64,000 nucleotides of DNA. Source: Geosiphon pyriformis. Lineage: Eukaryota; Glomeromycota; Glomeromycetes; Archaeosporales; Geosiphonaceae. This document shows, one piece after another, positions 57,770 to 64,000 of the stretch. The DNA lies in contig JAAOMT010000028.1 of NCBI GenBank assembly GCA_016748015.1, positions 78,001 to 142,000 on the forward strand, read 5' to 3'. A model generated the notes under the pieces. That model was not told the DNA's origin, did not search any database, and saw nothing but the letters and a program-made list of their open reading frames with translations. A program made the position numbers and the translations under genes. Positions within the stretch are counted from its first letter, which is position 1, and each line of letters starts with the position of its first letter.

Positions 57770-60700
57770 ATTTTGAAAGAAAAATTAACTTATTAAGATT
57801 TATCAACTTTTATTAACAACAGAATTAACAGCAAAATAATATTAATAATATTAAAAAAAGTAAAAAAATTTTTAGTAATAATACTTATTATTAATATTTT
57901 GAGTTTATGTTTTTTAAAAACACATATTATTTATATTTTATATTATGTTTTATTTATAAATAAATTAATAATTTTATTATCTAATCTTGTTTTTGTTATA
58001 GTATTAATTAAGTAATAAAATTGTTGTATTATTAAAGATATAATTTTAATAATAGTATTTAACCAATAAAATATTTTTATTTCTATTTTTTTATAAACTT
58101 TTTAAAAAATTTTTTATTTTTAGTTTTTATAAAATAAATTTTTAAATATTACATATTTTTAATAACTAATTAAAAAAATTTTAGTTACAACTTTATTAAA
58201 TTAGTTTAATTTTTGGTTAATTATATTTTTTGTGTTTTTATAAGATTAAATTATCTTTTTTTATGAAATTTATACTAAAACTGGTTTTTGTTTAATAATA
58301 AATAATAATAATAATACTTTTTTTTATTTTAAATAATTTGTTTATTATTGTTTTTGTTTTTTTAAAAACTGAAATAATTTATATACTTATATATATAATA
58401 ATATATATTATCTAATAAAAATATTATTATGGTTAAAAAGATTTTTAAATTTGTGTTTTTTACTAATATTATTTAAAATTAAAAATAAAAAAATAAAAAA
58501 ATAAGTATTAAACAAGAAAATAAATTTTATTAATAATTAATAATATATGTAATTTTATATTTTTAAACAAATATTTTATTATTTATACTATTTATATAAA
58601 CTACTTTTAAATAAATACATATTAATAATAATAATATTAAATTATTTTTTAATATTTCTTTTACATATTTTTTAAATTCTAAAAACTATGTAATTTTAGA
58701 ACTTTAAGTTTTAAATTTTTCTATTAAATACATTTTTTTAAATTTTAAATAAAATAAATAGAAAAATAATTTTAAGTTTTTAACTATTTAAAATAGTTAT
58801 TATAAGAATATAATTATGAAAACAATTATAAAAGAAAAATATTTTTGTTAATAATTTTATAATAATATTTTATAACTATAAATTTTATCAATTAAAGTAA
58901 TTTTTTTTTTAAAACTTTTAGTAAAATATATGAAATTATTTTATTATTATTTGTAAAGTAAAACAAAAAAAATAGAAAGCAAAAATATAATATAATTAGT
59001 TAATAATATAGTATAAATTCTTAAAATAAATAATATTAAGAATTCTAAAAGTATTAACAAAAATTTCAGAAATTTCAGAAATTTTAAAAATTTTAAAAAT
59101 TTTAAAAAAACTGATAAAAATACTAAATAATTTAGCAATAATTCAAAAAAATGTAAAAATTATTTAAAATTTCAGAAATCTTATATTATAAAAATTTATA
59201 TATATATAATAATAATAATTAAGATATTTATTATTAGTTTTAATCTATATAAATGTTGTTTCTTTTTTTAAATTTAAATAATAAAATATTAATATAAATA
59301 AATATAATAATGTTTTAATTAGCTTAAATAATTGGTTATATATAAAAAATATATAAATTATATATAGTTGAAATTATTTAATTTATTTTTATATATTAAA
59401 TAACAATTAAATTTTATTTGTTAAATAGTAAAAAAATAATTTGTATAATATTATATTATTATTAATATGTTATTTATATTAATAAAAAATATTTAAAAGT
59501 TGGTTAAATTTATTTATTATATTTAATTTATGTAAATTGATTTATTTTAAATTTATAAAATATATAAATAATTTTGTAAAAAATTTAGTTTTTTTAAAAT
59601 AATTACTGTATTTTTTGTTAATTTAATTTTAAATATAAAAATTTATATATATAATATTATATTATTTATATTAATTAAGCTTTAAATTATTATTTTAGTA
59701 TTTAATTATATATTAATATTTATATATATTATAATAAAATCCGATAATTAAGCTGTTTTAAATATATATTAATATTTATTTTAATTTAAAACATAAATAT
59801 TGAATTAAAAAATATTAAATTGTTAATATAATTTGCAAAAAAAGATTAAAAAATATTTTAATAATTTAAAAATAAGATTGCAAATATTTTGGTTAAATTA
59901 ACTATAAATTTAATTTTTTGTTGCTAATTAACATCAGAAAATTTTATTTTATGATTAAAAATACTATTTTATTTAAAAATATTTCTTATTTTTTTAGAAA
60001 ATCTTTTTATATAATAAATTCAAAAATACTATTAAATACATTAATACTTTATTAATTAAAAATATTATTTAAAATAAATTTATTTTGGTTTAATATTTTA
60101 ATAATATTATTAAGTTTGATCTAATAAGTTATAAATTTGCTAATTTTATATACTGTATATATAATAATAATAATAAAACTGTATAATTATAATTATTTAA
60201 ATATAATTTGTTTAAAATATAAAAGTTTAAATTTATTAAATCACTTATTTTTTATTTTAAAAATAAAACTGCCAGAATATTAATTGCTAAAAAATATACT
60301 AGTATATAATCTGTTAAATTTGATGTTGTAATTTTTTTTTCTGTGATTTTGTAAACTCTTTTTAATGTTTAAAACACTAAAAAATGTTTAAAAATGGTTA
60401 ATAAGTTGGATTAAGTTAATACTACTTTTATAATAATTGTGTATTGGTTCGTGGCTTACAAAAAACTAATTTAGCTACTCAACTTTAAGCTTTGGTCAAA
60501 TACAAAAAAAAGGTTGGTTAACATTTAAGATTTTGTGATTTTTAATGTTAAAGGATTACTTTTTCTGTTTAATAATGCTTTAATTAATAGAATCTGTTTG
60601 GCCAGAAGTGTTAGTTTGAATTTTGGTTTTGCCAAGAAATTGTTTTTGGTCTCGAATTTTGTTTTTTGATTTGTTGGAATCCGAAATATGACTGGCTCAA

Positions 60701-60900
60701 ATGGCTGATCATGTGTAAGTCTTTATTATTTAGTTTTTTTGCTAAATTGTATTAAGTCATGCTTGTTAATGCAAAAAATTTTTAAATTATAAAGAATTAA
60801 TAAAAATAATTTATGTTTTCATAATATTAACACTAAATTCTTTATTATTATTAAATCAATTAAAAAATAAAATGAAAAATTTGTGTCAAAAACTAAAATA
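57770..60900. other. Extremely AT-rich repeat debris, no gene
   Basis: Nearly A/T-only DNA. The segment around 58970-59220 resembles the front of LTR-B (repeated TTTCAGAAATT units, then TATATATATAATAATAATAA), and 59310-59400 resembles the segment after LINE-3 ORF1 at 48440-48530. Around 60480-60720 the composition is less extreme, but no protein family is recognised. Confidence 0.5.
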
Positions 60901-61098
60901 CTTTTTAAGTTGGCTACTGATTATTTGACTTGTATTAAGCATTAAACTGAAATTCTAGATCATTTTAATAAACATCAATCTTTGAAATGGCTTTAAGAAT
61001 TTGCCCCATTTGGCAAATTACACTTTTGAAACCTCAATATTATACAAAAGAAAAATACATTTCACAAATCTCAGACTTTTCTGAATTATAAACCCCAA

Positions 61099-63886
61099 TC
61101 ACCCATATTTTGTAATCAACTTTTGTTTATCCTCTGGTCGTAATTTCAATACGGTTGAAAGGACCTGAATAAGTTGCGGCTATTATTTGCAAAAACAAAA
61201 ATTTAGTGTCATTTTCCCATAATTTTATTAATTTATTAAAAAATTTACCCTTTCTTTTTTCGATTCCAAAAATTTCAGCACAACTGATCGTATATATTTC
61301 AATTGTACATCGTCTTCCCTTAAGGAAGTCGAATGTGAAACTGATGAAGAGATGGTGTTGTTAGGTAGATTAAATCCTGTGGAAGATGAGGTTGTAGGTG
61401 TGCCTGGCGGTGTTGACCTTACAGAATATGAAGGGGAAGTGGGAGGGTGTAAGGGAGATGTTGGTGGCCTATCAGAAGCAGCCGAATTTAGCTTTTGAAG
61501 TTTACGAATTTCATCCTTTAAAGTCTAATTAATTTCATTGTTAATAGATTAGGTTACTTTGGGATAATATACAGACAAAGTGGCTAATTTTGATTCTTTT
61601 GTGGTTTTTATCATTAAAGCTTTTCCCAAAATATCACACGATCAAAAAAAACTTTTACCTTGTTTACCGTGCGTAAATGACTTTCACGCATCCGAGATTC
61701 TTCAAGCAGTTGTTCATGCTGCTGCTTGTCTCGTTGAGCTGTTGTTTCTATATCATGGTATTCATTCTAATAAATGATTTTTTCCAATCTTATTACAATA
61801 GTATAGCGAAGTTTCTTGAAAGAGGTATGTATAAAAATCTCCTTTACCAATTTGGTCTCTAAAATTCCAATTTCAGTGCGCAAACCATTAATTGTTTCCT
61901 CCAATTTAACAGCTTGTTCTTTCAAGGACCTATTTTCAAATTCTAACATTTGAATTCGACCATCTTCTTCTCTATATTTTCTCAATGCAACATTGGCTTC
62001 CTCTTCTCTGTTTTCGACCATATGTTGAACAATCGATAATTCTTGTTCAGCATTGTCCCTAGCCAATTTGAAATCTTCGACTTGTTTCTGTAATGAGGAG
62101 ATTTTCTTTTCTGATTCGCTTTTGATCTCCATAAATTTGATTTTTAGAGTTTCCAATTCTTTGGATTTTTCTTTATCCGATCGTTTCTTATCCGATAACT
62201 CTTCTTCCATAGCTTGTGCTCGTTCCTCGCATTCCTTTAACTGATGGGTCAATTCGGTAGTACGATGCTGTAAATTTTCCAGCAACGATTGTGATGATTC
62301 GAATTCCGCTTCTTTAATTTGGTATTGATCAAACAAAGAATCCTTTTCCTCGCGTAACTTTCCGCTAATTGACTCGAGTCGAGTGATTTGTGCCGACTTA
62401 GCTGTGATTTCCTTATTTAAGCGAGCTGTCTCTTGTTTCAATGTTTGACTCGAGGTTTGCTCGATGTTCGCTATTGAATCTTGAAATCGAACAATTTCTT
62501 CACTCAGTTCACGGTTTTCTTCTTCCAATACCGTAATTTTTTGCTTTAGATTTTTCACAACTGAAAGGGATTTGTTATGCTTTTCCTTTTCCTCAGTATG
62601 CTGCTTTTGTAAATTTGCAATTTCAGAGTTATGGTCGTTTATGGTGGCTTTAGCTATCGATATAGAGTCTTTGAGTTCTCTTTCACGAGACATGGAAATA
62701 TTTAATCGAGATTCAACATCAGATAATTTTTCTAACGCAGTAGTTTTTGCACTATGAAGTTGAGTAATATCTGATTCGAGCAGTCGATAGTTTTTCTCTT
62801 TTAAAGTTAATTTCTCCTTTGATCGATCCAATTCCACCGAAATATTAATAAATCTTGCCTGAGATTTCTCTAAATCTTGAATTAATTTATCTTTCCCATT
62901 AATTAGTTCATCACGTTCTTTCAAAAGTTCATTGATACGTTGATTTGAGGACTTTAATTCTTCATTCAAAATCATGAGATCGTCCTTTTTGACAAGTTCT
63001 TCGTTAGTTTGTGTTGATTGTGATGTTGTGTCTCGGCTTTCTTCAATTTCTGAAACTTGGGCTTTCATACAATCTATAGTCGACTCTGATATTTCTTTAA
63101 ATGAAGAGGAAATTTCTTCTTTTTCAGATTGCAGTTTGATTAGGTTTTTATCTTTCTCGTCGATAGGAGTCGTTAATATACCGGTAGAAATTTCTAGATC
63201 CTCAATATGCTTTTTCTGCTTTGCTGATTGTAATTCTTCAATTATTGATGATTTTTCCTTTTCTAGTTGTTCTACTTTTTCACGATAACTTTCGATGTTC
63301 TGATGCAACTGCTCAATTGTGAATGTCATTGTATTTAAATTTTCAATTTCTTTCTCCTGTTTAGCCTGGCTTAATTCCTGACTTCTAAGCATCGAATCAA
63401 TGCGTCGCTCAAGCTCCTCAATCTTTGATTCGTATTCAGTTTTGATGCTATCGATTTCTGTGCGATGTACTTCATATTTTTCTTGATCTTGCTCCTCAGT
63501 TCGATCTTCAAAATTTTGGGCTACTTGAAGAGATTCACTCATTTTTGCGCTAGATTCTAATTTATTCTTCAATTCGATCAGTTCCTATAAATAAATTTAG
63601 AAAACTTGAAATTAATAAATTTAACTAGACCCGTCGTAAACTTATTATTCTCTAATTTAACATACCTCTTGCTGTTTTTCTAGTTTATTCTGAAGTCCTT
63701 CGATAATTTCGGATTGGGAAGAAGCTTCTATTTTATGAATTTCATGCAATTTTTCCAATTGTTGGTTTTGCTCTAGAGTCGAGAATAAATGGGTGAATAA
63801 ATGAAAAGTAAATATAAACAAAATTTGACTCATTTAAACTTACCATCATAATCTTGGGTTAGCCTTTTTATCTCTTCCATTGACAT
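61099..63886 (-). CDS. GRIP-domain golgin, 3' part of gene (5' end outside window)
   Basis: Exons (minus): 63886-63844, 63772-63666, 63584-61848, 61766-61659, 61524-61249 and 61179-61099; all phases agree and give 783 residues in the window. Almost all is heptad-rich coiled coil ('LEEENRELSEEIVRFQDSI', 'KLEETINGLRTEIGILETK'). A Ser/Thr/Pro-rich linker follows ('PPTSPLHPPTSPSYSV'), then the GRIP domain split by the last intron: 'VQLKYIRSVVLKFLESKKER' and 'PQLIQVLSTVLKLRPEDKQK'. GRIP domains bind Arl1-GTP at the trans-Golgi; the nearest yeast match by architecture is Imh1. The first visible exon may begin at its ATG, or an upstream exon may end at about 63995, where a GTGAGG donor is seen. Coiled-coil length cannot be judged because the start is missing. 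Confidence 0.88.
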
Positions 63887-64000
63887 CTATATTTGGGGAT
63901 TAAAGTAATAAATTTGATTGGCTATTAGAATATAGAGTTTTCTGATCTGATCAACGATACTTTCGAAAAGGAAATTTTGTAATAAGAACCTCACTCCTAA

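Noticed and set aside
1-64000. tRNA or rRNA genes
   Set aside because: I looked for GGTTCRA-type B boxes with matching acceptor stems and for conserved rRNA segments and found none I could support. Running tRNAscan-SE and Infernal would settle it.

Overview
The window looks like nuclear DNA of an early-diverging fungus, most likely an arbuscular mycorrhizal fungus of the Glomeromycotina (Rhizophagus-like). The reasons are very AT-rich DNA, short introns in nearly every host gene, an MMADHC-type cobalamin-trafficking gene of the kind absent from most yeasts and moulds, and LINE and Ty3/gypsy families whose encoded proteins resemble those I recognise from Rhizophagus. The organism call is inference. 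Exon coordinates were derived by hand from reading frames, GT/AG sites and family alignment from memory.

Layout. Positions 1-25,670 are a four-level nest of retroelements. A minus-strand LINE (LINE-1) was invaded by three solo LTRs of one family (LTR-B). The middle LTR-B was split by a minus-strand Ty3/gypsy element (element 1, 3669-21575). Element 1 was in turn split, inside its protease region, by a plus-strand Ty3/gypsy element (element 2, 8606-18468). Both gypsy elements have TGTTA...TAACA LTRs and 4-bp target duplications, and share the order gag - protease - Cys-rich domain - dUTPase - RT - RNase H - integrase - extra 3' ORF, although element 1 has lost most of its integrase. Positions 25,680-30,090 are extremely AT-rich decayed repeat DNA.

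Positions 30,468-45,825 form a compact host gene island: MMADHC-like (-), p24/emp24 cargo receptor (+), MBF1 coactivator (-), arrestin-domain protein (+), Pep7/rabenosyn-5-type double-FYVE protein (-), anoctamin/TMEM16 protein (-) and UPF3 (+). A GC-richer noncoding stretch lies between the last two. Several products act in membrane traffic (p24 in ER-Golgi, FYVE protein at endosomes, arrestin in sorting, and at the right edge a GRIP golgin at the trans-Golgi). I see no operon-like functional link.

Positions 46,430-60,900 are a second repeat compartment. It holds decayed plus-strand LINEs (LINE-3, LINE-4), a fresher 5'-truncated minus-strand LINE with a 13-bp target duplication (LINE-2, about 48,991-50,737), a solo LTR of the element 2 family inserted cleanly in the LINE-4 endonuclease (53,447-54,402), and a third 3' fragment of an element 2-type retrotransposon (56,290-57,720). 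Positions 61,099-64,000 hold the 3' part of a GRIP-domain golgin gene (-) that continues off the right edge.

The elements are dead: stop codons, and changed catalytic residues in the RT and protease. Gag-through-RNase H of element 2 nevertheless keeps one reading frame over about 5.6 kb, so decay was mainly by point substitution. Repeat DNA has few CG dinucleotides whereas host genes have many, which fits deamination of methylated cytosine.
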